Of a stretch of DNA of 7,479 nucleotides, positions 1 through 7,166 are shown in pieces. Origin of the DNA: Hyphomicrobiales bacterium (lineage in GTDB: Bacteria; Pseudomonadota; Alphaproteobacteria; Rhizobiales; Aestuariivirgaceae). Position 1 is the stretch's first letter. Each line of letters opens with the position of its first letter. The stretch is taken from contig JANXRO010000395.1 of the NCBI GenBank assembly GCA_025356765.1, positions 1 through 7,479 of the forward strand, in the 5' to 3' direction. The notes under the pieces are model-generated. The model was not told the origin of the DNA and did no database searches. It saw nothing but the letters and a program-made list of their open reading frames with translations. Made by a program: the position numbers and the translations under genes.

Positions 1-584
1 GCCTTGCAGGCGGCCCAGAGCGACGCACAGATGTTGTGATGACAGCCTCTGGCCGCGAAGAACGCAACGCGCGCTGGGCCAATTCGCGGCGCAAATATAA
101 TGTGGGTTTTGGTGTTAAATCTTTAGACGATATTCAAAACGTTGTAGCGTTTTTTGAGGAGAGACGCGGAAGGCTTTATGCGTTTCGGTTCAAAGACCAC
201 ACTGACTTTAAATCTTGTGCACCATCGCAAAATATCTCTGCCACCGATCAAGTAATAGGCATAGGCGACGGCGCAACGACCACATTTCAGCTGACCAAAA
301 AATATGGCAGCACGCGCAGCTATCTACGATTAATTTTGGCCCCGGTTTTGGGCACGGTTGTGGTGAGTGTGAACGGCATTTCATCAACACAATTTACTGC
401 TGACTTTACCACGGGTTTGATCTCGTTCAACGCTGGCAATATTCCAGCCAATGGTGCTGTGATTACTGCAGGTTTTGAATTTGATGTTCCGGTGCGCTTT
501 GATACTGACCAGATCAGAATCAATCTGGCGCATTTTGCTTCGGGTGAAATTCCAGAAATTCCGTTGATAGAGGTTAAGGCATGA
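1..584 (+). CDS. DUF2460 (TIGR02217-type) distal tail protein, GTA gp12-like, 5' partial
   Basis: The reading frame is open from base 3 to the TGA at 582-584, giving 193 visible residues. The true start lies upstream. A GTG at 36 is in frame, but the residues before it (GGPERRTDVV) are the conserved lead-in of this family, so GTG 36 is internal. Family hallmarks are SGREERNARWANSRRKYNVGFGVKSLDD, an FFEERRGRLYAFRFKDHTDFKSC segment, and near the C-terminus GFEFDVPVRFDTD followed by the usual IPEIPLIEVKA end. Full-length relatives are about 205-215 residues, so perhaps 10-20 residues are missing. In RcGTA the corresponding protein forms the distal tail ring joining the tail tube to the hub. The stop overlaps the next start as ATGA (581-584). 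The family call is firm; the structural role is transferred from RcGTA. Confidence 0.93.
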   Translation, partial: LAGGPERRTDVVMTASGREERNARWANSRRKYNVGFGVKSLDDIQNVVAFFEERRGRLYAFRFKDHTDFKSCAPSQNISATDQVIGIGDGATTTFQLTKKYGSTRSYLRLILAPVLGTVVVSVNGISSTQFTADFTTGLISFNAGNIPANGAVITAGFEFDVPVRFDTDQIRINLAHFASGEIPEIPLIEVKA

Positions 585-1459
585 AAACACTTGTTCCCGC
601 ACTTCAAGCACATCTTCAAACGGGTAACACAACACTCTGTTATTGTTGGCGATTAACATTACGCTCTGGTGAGAAAATGGGGTTCACCGATCACGATGAA
701 ACAGTGGTTTTTGACGGCACGAATTTTGAAGCCCAAGCGGGTTATACATCAAGTGAACTTGAATCTTCATTGGGACTTTCGGTTGATAATCTTGAAGCAT
801 CTGGCGCCTTATCATCAACGCGCATATCTGACACAAGGCTAAACGCGGGTGATTTTGATCATGCACAAATTGAAGTGTGGAAAGTAAATTGGGTTGACGC
901 TTCACAGCGTGTTTTACAACGCAAGGGGCACTTGGGTGAAGTGAGTTATGGCCAAGGCCATTTCAAGGCCGAAGTGCGGGGCTTGGCGCATCTTTTAAAC
1001 CAACCCAAAGGCAGGCTTTATCACTTTGGCTGCGATGCAAGTTTGGGCGATGGACGTTGCGGCATGAACCTTGCAAGCTTTACAGCGGCTGGTACTATCA
1101 GCGCCATTCGTGAGAGCAGTTTTGATGTTTCTGGCATTGCAGGTTTTGCCGATGATTGGTTTACGCGCGGGCAATTGGTTTTTCAAAGTGCCGCCAATTT
1201 TGGCAAAACAGTTGACGTCAAACGCCACCGAGTTGTGGCAGGCCAGGCGCGCATTGATCTGTGGTCTGCACCAAAATTTACAATTGCGGTTGGCGAGCCA
1301 ATAAATCTGATTGCGGGCTGTGATAAACAATTTGCAACATGCCGGACGAAATTTGCCAACACGTTAAATTTCAGAGGCTTTCCGCATATGCCGGGCAGCG
1401 ACTTTGTGATGAGCGTTGCGGCACAATCTGATCCCAACAACAACGGTTTGAAAAGGTAG
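581..1459 (+). CDS. DUF2163 / phage BR0599-family baseplate hub protein, GTA gp13-like
   Basis: This 292-residue protein has the DUF2163 N-terminal region (about residues 5-160: LRSGEKMGFTDHDETVVFDG, then SLGLSVDNLEASGALSS) and the BR0599 C-terminal region (about 195-275) with the typical ending NFRGFPHMPGSD. Four cysteines sit in two pairs, Cys151/Cys160 (GCDASLGDGRCG) and Cys247/Cys254 (GCDKQFATCRTKF). Phage lambda gpL, a tail-tip protein, binds an iron-sulfur cluster through four cysteines, and the same is likely here. Two more cysteines, Cys20 and Cys22, lie outside this pattern. The length is normal for the family. The ATG overlaps the upstream stop (ATGA), and an AGAGG at 569-573 sits 7 bases before it, supporting this start. 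The product is expected to form the baseplate hub between the distal tail ring and the megatron. The family is clear; the metal site is inferred. Confidence 0.93.
   Translation: MKTLVPALQAHLQTGNTTLCYCWRLTLRSGEKMGFTDHDETVVFDGTNFEAQAGYTSSELESSLGLSVDNLEASGALSSTRISDTRLNAGDFDHAQIEVWKVNWVDASQRVLQRKGHLGEVSYGQGHFKAEVRGLAHLLNQPKGRLYHFGCDASLGDGRCGMNLASFTAAGTISAIRESSFDVSGIAGFADDWFTRGQLVFQSAANFGKTVDVKRHRVVAGQARIDLWSAPKFTIAVGEPINLIAGCDKQFATCRTKFANTLNFRGFPHMPGSDFVMSVAAQSDPNNNGLKR
1451..1456 (+). promoter_or_regulatory. Ribosome binding site for the NlpC/P60 peptidase gene
   Basis: AAAAGG spans the last codons of the hub gene, 7 bases before ATG 1464. It supports that start despite the short 4-base gap between the two genes. 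Confidence 0.6.
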
Positions 1460-1463
1460 CAAC

Positions 1464-1895
1464 ATGGCAGACCATGACATTGCTGTCCTCGCCAGGGGAT
1501 GGTTAGGCACACCCTATCAACACCAAGCCAGTTTGAAAAATGTGGGCTGTGATTGCTTAGGCCTCGTGCGTGGAATTTGGCGCGAGCGCTTTGGTGAGGA
1601 GCCAGAATTGCCGCCCGGCTATTCCCCCGACTGGGCCGAAGCGGGTTTGGAAGAAACTTTAGCCAATGCGGGGCGCAGACATTTGATTGAAATTCCACCG
1701 TTGGTTTTTGAACAAGGCGATGTGTTGCTGTTTCGCTGGAAGCCACATCTGCCGGCCAAGCATGCAGGCATAGCAACCGGCCGCAAAAGCATGATTCATG
1801 CGCAAGATGGCGTGTGTGTCAGTGAAGTTCCACTGAACACCTGGTGGCTTCAACGATTGGCTTTTGCCTTTCGCTTTCCGGAAAGTGTGAACTGA
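1464..1895 (+). CDS. NlpC/P60-family phage cell-wall peptidase, GTA gp14-like
   Basis: This 143-residue protein is a single NlpC/P60 (papain-fold) domain. The conserved elements are RGWLGTPYQHQAS at residues 11-23, the nucleophile motif GCDCLGLVRGIW with probable catalytic Cys31, the structural EQGDVLLFRW at 83-92, KHAGIATG with probable catalytic His100, and MIHAQDG with His112 as the likely third polar residue. All the catalytic residues appear to be present. Relatives cleave peptide cross-links of peptidoglycan and are carried on the tail tip for local wall penetration. No signal peptide is visible, as expected for a structural or virion-associated enzyme. It follows the hub gene by 4 bases, and its stop overlaps the next start as TGATG (1893-1897). 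The length is normal for the GTA gp14 family. Confidence 0.94.
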   Translation: MADHDIAVLARGWLGTPYQHQASLKNVGCDCLGLVRGIWRERFGEEPELPPGYSPDWAEAGLEETLANAGRRHLIEIPPLVFEQGDVLLFRWKPHLPAKHAGIATGRKSMIHAQDGVCVSEVPLNTWWLQRLAFAFRFPESVN

Positions 1896-4800
1896 TGGCA
1901 ACTGTTGTTTTACAATATGCAGGCGCTGCGATCGGCACATTGCTGGGCGGGCCGATTGGCGGTGCCATTGGTCGCGCGGTAGGCGGCATTGCTGGCGCTT
2001 TGATTGATCAGCAAATCTTTTCAACGCCAACCCATAGTGAAGGGCCACGCGTCAACAGTTTGCGCGTGATGGACAGCCAAGAAGGCGCTGCCATTCCCGT
2101 TGTTTATGGTCGCATGCGCATTGCTGGCCAAGTGATTTGGGCCACGAATATATTGGAGGTTGCCGCAACCTCCACGCAATCTGCATCCGGCAAGGGCGGC
2201 GCTGGCAACAGCACAACCAACTATGCCTACTATGCAAATTTTGCGGTGGGGCTGTGTGAAGGCGAAATCAATGGCCTTGGCCGCTGCTGGGCCGATGGCA
2301 AGGAAATTGACATCACCAAATTTGCGCCGCGCTTTTACGCAGGAACACAAACCCAATCAACGGATAGTTTGATCAGTGCTATTGAAGGCGTAAGCTTGGC
2401 ACCAGCCTATCGCGGGCTTGCCTATGTGGTGTTTGAACGGTTGCCGCTCGAAACATTCGGGAACCGCTTGCCGCAATTATCCTTTGAAGTGTTTGCCAAG
2501 GGCAACGATGTGGCGGCCAGCGTAAAGGCCATTAACATCATTCCGGGCGCCACTGAATTTGGTTATGACACTGCGCTCGTTTCACGCAGCAATGGCGTGG
2601 GTTCAACCTCATCTGAAAACACCCATGTTTCCGCCAGCCGCAGTGATTTTTCAATCTCGATGGATCAGCTTCAAGGCGCTTGCAAGAATTTAGGATTTGC
2701 CTCGCTGGTGGTCAGTTGGTTCGGCAATGATTTGCGCTGTGGAACTTGCATGTTGAAACCCGGTGTTGAGAACACTGCGAAGGTAACAACAAGCGCATCC
2801 TGGGTTGTCTCTGGCCAACAGCGCAGCGCGGCTTACCAAGTTTCGCAGGTGGGCGGCCAAGCCGCTTATGGGGGCACGCCGTCTGATGCATCTGTCATCC
2901 GCGCTATTCAAGATTTGAAAGCACGCGGCTTAAAAGTGATGTTCTATCCATTCATCTTGATGGATATTGCGCCGGGCAACAGCTTGCCAGACCCTTACGG
3001 CGGGCCTGCCCAAGGCGCTTATCCATGGCGCGGCCGCATCACCGGAACTGGCGATAAAACTTCAGCCACCGTTTCGCAAATTGCCAGCTTTGTGGGCAAC
3101 GCTGTTCCATCACAATTTGCGGCAGGCACAGACACAGTGAACTATTCTGGCCCCGCTGAATGGAGCTATCGCCGCATGATTTTGCACTATGCAAAACTCT
3201 GCGCGCTTGCAGGCGGCGTTGATGGATTTTTGATCGGCAGCGAATTGCGGGGTTTGACCACGTTGCGCTCATCGGCCTCAAACTATCCATTTGTCGCGGC
3301 CTTGCAAAACTTGGCTTCTGACGTAAAATCAATTTTGCCCAGCGCAAAAATATCATACGCGGCAGATGGCACAGAATATTTTGGCCACCAGCCGCAGGAT
3401 GGATCAAACGATGTGTATTTTCATCTTGATCCGTTGTGGGCATCAGCCTCAATCGATTTTATCGGCATTGATAATTATTTGCCGCTGAGTGACTGGCGCG
3501 ATGGCACAACGCACCTTGATTTGGTCGCGGGCACAAAATCCATTTATGACCAGACCTATTTGCAAAGCCGCATTGCGGGGGGTGAAAACTATGATTGGTA
3601 TTATGCCAACGCCGCCAATCGCAACGCACAAGTTCGCAACACCATAACAGATGGCGCATATAATAAGCCGTGGGTGTTCAAGCCAAAAGACTTTAAAAAT
3701 TGGTGGAGCAACACCCACATCAATCGCCCATTGGGTGTTGAGGGTGCAGCCACGGCTTGGGTGTCACAATCAAAACCCATCTGGTTTACGGAATTAGGAT
3801 GCCCCGCAATTGATAAAGGCACCAATCAGCCCAATGTTTTTGTTGATGCAAAATCTATCGAAAGCGCCACACCCTATTATTCTGGCGGCCAGCAAGACAG
3901 CCAAATTCAACAGGCCTTCATAAAAGCCGCACAAACCTATTGGTCGGCAACGGGTTCGCAAAACCCAGTGTCGAATATCTATGGCGCGCCGATGGTGGAC
4001 GCCAGCAAGCTTTTCTATTGGTGTTGGGATGCAAGACCATTTCCCGCCTTTCCGGCCCGCAGCGACGTGTGGAGCGATGGCGCAAATTATGCACGCGGCC
4101 ATTGGCTGAATGGCCGCATTGGCATTGTTGATCTGGGCAGTTTGATTGGCCTTGTTGCGGCGCGGTTTGGCTTTTCCGATGTGGATGTGTTGGCCGTATC
4201 GGGCTTGGTGGATGGCTTTGTTTTAGACCGACCGATGTCTGCCCGCGATGCTTTGGAAAACCTGCTTCAAGTTTTTGCCATTGATAGTTTCGAGTCTGAC
4301 GGCAAGCTGAAATTCGTCAGTAGACGGAACAATTCTGAAAGTGTTGTGAATGCAATTGATTTGGTCGAAGAGATCAAAGATGTTGCCATCATTGCGCAAA
4401 GCCGAAACCAGGAAACTGATCTGCCCGCCGCCATCCACATTGGCTATGCAGAAAGCGGATTGGATTATCGCCAAGCAGCAATAAGCCAACAGCGCAACGG
4501 CACGGCTAGTCAAAAGGAAATCTCTTTAAATATTCCCGCAGCCATTGGCCAACAGGCGGCGCAAGCGTGTGGCGATGTGGCCTTGGCCGAAAGTTGGGCG
4601 GCGCGAGAAACTGCACAGTTTTCTTTGTCGCCGCAATTTGAAGCGATTGAACCGGGCGACATTTTGAAAATTGGCCTGAACCGCTGGCGGGTAAAATCTA
4701 TCATGGCTGGTGATGCGCGAAAGATTGAAGCCGTGGCCCACGACCCTGCGGTTTATGATCCACCACCCGCCGCTGATCGCCTGACTGGATTAACGCCGCC

Positions 4801-5743
4801 CGCAATTTATGGCGTGGCCGATGTGACGATGATGGAATTGGCGATGTTGGATATCAACGCCTCGCCAGCGCCGTGGATTGCGGCCCAAGCCACGCCGTGG
4901 CCCGGCACCATGGCCTTGTTCAAAAAAACCAGCACATCAAGCTTGGCCTTCAATCGGCTGGTGGCGAACCAAGCAACCATGGGCACAACATTGAATGCCT
5001 TGGGCTTTGGCCTGTCGCATAGAATTGATTTTAATCAGATGCTTAACGTTCAAATGCGCCAAGGTGCTTTAAGTTCAATCAGCAAAGATGAACTGCTGAA
5101 CGGCGGCAATTTGGCGGTGATTGGCACAAGCGCCACGGGCTATGAAGTTGTGCAATTTCAAACTGCCACATTGATAGGTGCAAACACTTATGCGGTGACC
5201 GGATTTTTGCGGGCGCAGGGCGGATCGGACGCAGAAATGATTGCGTCACGTGCTGCGGGCCAAAATTTTATTCTGCTCAATCAAGCCGTGGTGCAGCCAA
5301 ATCTCTCGCTGGCTGAAGCAGGCCAAGTGGCCACATGGCGCATTGGCCCCGCACAATTAGACCCGGGCAACCCCGCGTTTTTGGAATTTCAATTTGGCGG
5401 AAATTTAAAACCCTTGCGCCCCTTGCCGCCAGCACAAATAAAAATGGCGCGAGACCCGGCGGGATTTTTGATCAGCTGGATCAGGCGCACCAGAACTGAC
5501 GGCGACAGTTGGGAATTGGCCGAAGTGCCTTTGGGCGAAACTGTGGAAACTTATCGGCTTGATATTGTGAACGCCGGAACAGTGTTGCGCAGCGCGACGA
5601 TCAACACCGCAAGTTATCTCTACACCACCACTAACATCGTTTCTGATTTTGGTACAACGCCAGCAAGTTTCACACTTCGCGTTTGCCAAATCAGCAGCAC
5701 AGTGGGCGCTGGCACCATTCTCGAAAGGACGCTGAATGTCTGA
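1895..5743 (+). CDS. GTA TIM-barrel-domain tail-tip/host-contact protein ('megatron', gp15-like)
   Basis: The protein has 1282 residues, close to RcGTA gp15 (about 1,300). An in-frame ATG at 1844 would add 17 residues but lies inside the peptidase gene. ATG 1895, overlapping that gene's stop (TGATG), gives the family-typical N-terminus MATVVLQYAGAAIG. Domains in order: a glycine-zipper hydrophobic segment at about 8-43; a gpJ-like tail-tip region from about 53 (AAIPVVYGRMRIAGQVIW, then LCEGEINGLGRCWADGKEID); the GTA TIM-barrel domain at about 415-720; a Phage-tail_3 region at about 770-960; and a C-terminal beta-rich region (Rcc01698-type) to the end. In the barrel, Glu450 (FLIGSELRG), Asp491 (AADGTEYFG), Asp526 (GIDNYLPLSDW) and Glu633 (WFTELGCPA) occupy places resembling glycoside-hydrolase acids. 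Activity is unproven. The role is tail-tip trimer or channel formation and envelope contact, inferred from RcGTA. No frameshift is seen. Confidence 0.94.
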   Translation: MATVVLQYAGAAIGTLLGGPIGGAIGRAVGGIAGALIDQQIFSTPTHSEGPRVNSLRVMDSQEGAAIPVVYGRMRIAGQVIWATNILEVAATSTQSASGKGGAGNSTTNYAYYANFAVGLCEGEINGLGRCWADGKEIDITKFAPRFYAGTQTQSTDSLISAIEGVSLAPAYRGLAYVVFERLPLETFGNRLPQLSFEVFAKGNDVAASVKAINIIPGATEFGYDTALVSRSNGVGSTSSENTHVSASRSDFSISMDQLQGACKNLGFASLVVSWFGNDLRCGTCMLKPGVENTAKVTTSASWVVSGQQRSAAYQVSQVGGQAAYGGTPSDASVIRAIQDLKARGLKVMFYPFILMDIAPGNSLPDPYGGPAQGAYPWRGRITGTGDKTSATVSQIASFVGNAVPSQFAAGTDTVNYSGPAEWSYRRMILHYAKLCALAGGVDGFLIGSELRGLTTLRSSASNYPFVAALQNLASDVKSILPSAKISYAADGTEYFGHQPQDGSNDVYFHLDPLWASASIDFIGIDNYLPLSDWRDGTTHLDLVAGTKSIYDQTYLQSRIAGGENYDWYYANAANRNAQVRNTITDGAYNKPWVFKPKDFKNWWSNTHINRPLGVEGAATAWVSQSKPIWFTELGCPAIDKGTNQPNVFVDAKSIESATPYYSGGQQDSQIQQAFIKAAQTYWSATGSQNPVSNIYGAPMVDASKLFYWCWDARPFPAFPARSDVWSDGANYARGHWLNGRIGIVDLGSLIGLVAARFGFSDVDVLAVSGLVDGFVLDRPMSARDALENLLQVFAIDSFESDGKLKFVSRRNNSESVVNAIDLVEEIKDVAIIAQSRNQETDLPAAIHIGYAESGLDYRQAAISQQRNGTASQKEISLNIPAAIGQQAAQACGDVALAESWAARETAQFSLSPQFEAIEPGDILKIGLNRWRVKSIMAGDARKIEAVAHDPAVYDPPPAADRLTGLTPPAIYGVADVTMMELAMLDINASPAPWIAAQATPWPGTMALFKKTSTSSLAFNRLVANQATMGTTLNALGFGLSHRIDFNQMLNVQMRQGALSSISKDELLNGGNLAVIGTSATGYEVVQFQTATLIGANTYAVTGFLRAQGGSDAEMIASRAAGQNFILLNQAVVQPNLSLAEAGQVATWRIGPAQLDPGNPAFLEFQFGGNLKPLRPLPPAQIKMARDPAGFLISWIRRTRTDGDSWELAEVPLGETVETYRLDIVNAGTVLRSATINTASYLYTTTNIVSDFGTTPASFTLRVCQISSTVGAGTILERTLNV
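5724..5729 (+). promoter_or_regulatory. Ribosome binding site inside the megatron 3' end, for the DUF2793 gene
   Basis: AAAGGA ends 6 bases before ATG 5736 and lies within the last codons of the megatron gene. It supports the overlapping start at 5736, which also gives the family-typical N-terminus MSDTPNLVLPY. Confidence 0.65.
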
Positions 5744-6710
5744 TACTCCAAATCTTGTTCTTCCCTATATCGCTGCAGCCCAAGCGCAAAAACATGTGAC
5801 GCATAATGAGGCCTTGTCGTTGATTGATGGGTTGCTTCAACTTTCAATCGTGTCGCGTGGGCTTAATGTGCCCTCTGGCACAGCAATTGATGGCAATCGA
5901 TTTTTGATTGGCGCTGCACCCACAGCTGAATGGTTGAACCACCCTGGTCAAATTGCTTTGCGCATGGAAGGTGCTTGGCGCTTTTTAATTCCCCGCAAAG
6001 GTTGGCAAATGTGGGTGGAGGCAGAAAACATTCTGCTGGTGTTTGATGGCACGAATTGGGTTGCGCCGCCTGCACCTGCTGTTTTGCAAAATCTTTCACT
6101 GTTGGGTGTGAATGCCACGGCCGATGCCACCAACAAAGTTTCAGTGAACTCTTCTGCTTTGTTGTTCAACAACATTGGCAATGGCGTGCAAATTAAACTG
6201 AACAAAAATGCCAGCACAGATACGGCAAGCCTGCTTTACCAATCTAATTTTTCGGGCCGCGCCGAAATGGGCACAACGGGGGACGATGGCTTTCACATCA
6301 AGGTAAGCCCTGATGGCGCAACGTGGAAAGAAGCCATAGCCATTGATGCAACATCGGCACTTGTTTCCGTGTTGGCCAACCCCGCAACACCTTTGGGCAT
6401 TGCCACAAAACAATATGTTGATGCCACGGCAGGCTGTGCACCGGGCGGCACAGCGGGCCAGGTGCAATTTAAAAATGGCGCAGCATTTGGCGGTTTCACT
6501 TTGGGTGGCGATGCCACGCTAAACACCACAAGCGGCGCATTAACATTGAACGCGCTCGCCAACTCGAAATTGGCACCCATGGCGGCATTTTCTTTCAAAG
6601 CCAATGCCACCAACACGGCCACAAGCCCGCAAGATTTAAGCGTTGACCAAAGCCTTATCGCTCTCAATGCGCACGGCCAAATTCATGCCCGCATGTTGGT
6701 GATGGGCTAA
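5736..6710 (+). CDS. DUF2793-domain mosaic tail fibre-like protein
   Basis: This 324-residue protein starts with a DUF2793 domain (about residues 5-110: NLVLPYIAAAQAQKHVTHNEAL, DGNRFLIGAAPTAEW, then a Trp-rich stretch through GWQMWVEAENILLVFDGTNWVAP). A second module at about 118-212 (LSLLGVNATADATNKVSVNS, SGRAEMGTTGDDGFHIKVSPDGATW) also occurs fused to DUF2793 in alphaproteobacteria. ATKQYVD at 223-229 is a common phage tail-fibre hinge. The C-terminal part has a widespread fibre repeat, NSKLAPMAAFSFKANAT with SPQDLSVDQ (276-305). The composition is rich in Ala, Asn and Thr. This suggests a modular, probably trimeric fibre attached at the tail tip by its N-terminus, but DUF2793 has no proven biochemical role. 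The ATG overlaps the megatron stop by 8 bases and is preceded by AAAGGA at 5724-5729. Confidence 0.85.
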   Translation: MSDTPNLVLPYIAAAQAQKHVTHNEALSLIDGLLQLSIVSRGLNVPSGTAIDGNRFLIGAAPTAEWLNHPGQIALRMEGAWRFLIPRKGWQMWVEAENILLVFDGTNWVAPPAPAVLQNLSLLGVNATADATNKVSVNSSALLFNNIGNGVQIKLNKNASTDTASLLYQSNFSGRAEMGTTGDDGFHIKVSPDGATWKEAIAIDATSALVSVLANPATPLGIATKQYVDATAGCAPGGTAGQVQFKNGAAFGGFTLGGDATLNTTSGALTLNALANSKLAPMAAFSFKANATNTATSPQDLSVDQSLIALNAHGQIHARMLVMG

Positions 6711-6729
6711 CTTTCACAATTCTATTTTT

Positions 6730-6734
6730 AGGAG
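6730..6734 (+). promoter_or_regulatory. Strong Shine-Dalgarno site before the 141-residue protein gene
   Basis: AGGAG lies 6 bases upstream of ATG 6741 in a T-rich leader (TCTATTTTTAGGAGTTTTCC). It is the best anti-16S match in the window. It sits in the longest intergenic space (6711-6740), where the start codon does not overlap the previous stop. The A/T-rich surroundings should leave it unstructured. It fixes the start of the 141-residue protein. Confidence 0.85.
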
Positions 6735-6740
6735 TTTTCC

Positions 6741-7166
6741 ATGCCTGCAAACACATCACCTATTTTTTCAAACCTTGGCGCTATTCAATGGGCACCCGCA
6801 GCAATCACAGCAGCCAACACGGCCAAAGATGGCACGGGCACAGTGGCCACCGTTTTCACCGGCAATGCCACAGGCAACAACGCTGGCAATTTTGTGCAGA
6901 AATTAATTGCACGGCCCTTGGGCACCAACGTGGCCACGGTGTTGCGCGTGTTTATAAACAACGGCGCTGTGAACACCACTGCTTCCAACAACAGCTTGCT
7001 GGCGGAATTGAGCCTGCCAGCAACGACAGTCACTGAAGTTGCAGCCCAGGCCGACATTGCCTTGCCGCTGAATTTCGCTTTGCCCGCCGGATATAAAATC
7101 AACTGCACTTTGGGCACTGCAATTGCGGCTGGCTATCAGATGAGTGTGATTGGGGGGCAATATTAA
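6741..7166 (+). CDS. Small conserved phage tail-region protein of unknown function
   Basis: The 141-residue product begins MPANTSPIFSNLGAIQW and ends YQMSVIGGQY. I recognise this overall pattern (MPANTSPIF start, alternating beta-strand core, GGxY end) from small uncharacterised proteins encoded near tail fibre genes in alphaproteobacterial phage regions, but I know no functional name. It is rich in Ala, Asn, Thr and Gly. Likely beta strands include VATVLRVFINNG, LLAELSLPA and IALPLNFALPAGYKINC. There is one cysteine, no signal peptide and no evident membrane segment. A compact beta-sandwich acting as a decoration, adaptor or receptor-binding subunit is plausible but unproven. Unlike its neighbours it is separated from the previous gene by 30 bases and has a strong ribosome binding site, suggesting independent and possibly abundant translation. 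Its stop overlaps the next start (TAATG). Confidence 0.8.
   Translation: MPANTSPIFSNLGAIQWAPAAITAANTAKDGTGTVATVFTGNATGNNAGNFVQKLIARPLGTNVATVLRVFINNGAVNTTASNNSLLAELSLPATTVTEVAAQADIALPLNFALPAGYKINCTLGTAIAAGYQMSVIGGQY

Noticed and set aside
36..38. GTG at 36 as the start of the first gene
   Set aside because: The frame stays open to the window edge, and the upstream residues GGPERRTDVV match the conserved N-terminal part of DUF2460 proteins. The gene is cut by the window, not short.
1183..1776. A 197-codon open frame on the - strand
   Set aside because: It lies opposite the well-supported hub and peptidase genes, crosses their junction, has low-complexity Pro/Arg/Cys-rich composition and resembles no family I know. 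It is a shadow of codon use on the + strand.
1844..1894. Upstream in-frame ATG that would extend the megatron by 17 residues
   Set aside because: The extension lies inside the peptidase gene, and the family begins at MAT(V/L)VL, matching ATG 1895 with its TGATG overlap.
3039..3452. A 137-codon - strand open frame opposite the TIM-barrel region
   Set aside because: It lies wholly inside the megatron gene with no independent signals and is best read as a shadow frame.
6711..6740. Possible terminator or promoter in the only intergenic gap
   Set aside because: There is no inverted repeat before the T-rich stretch and no convincing -35/-10 pair. The T/A-rich leader is better explained as the context of the ribosome binding site.
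6788..7036. Alternative + strand frame inside the 141-residue gene (82 codons, Gln/His/Arg-rich)
   Set aside because: It is a frame-shifted reading of GCN/AAC-rich codons. It has no ribosome binding site or recognisable domain, and the main frame has a strong one.
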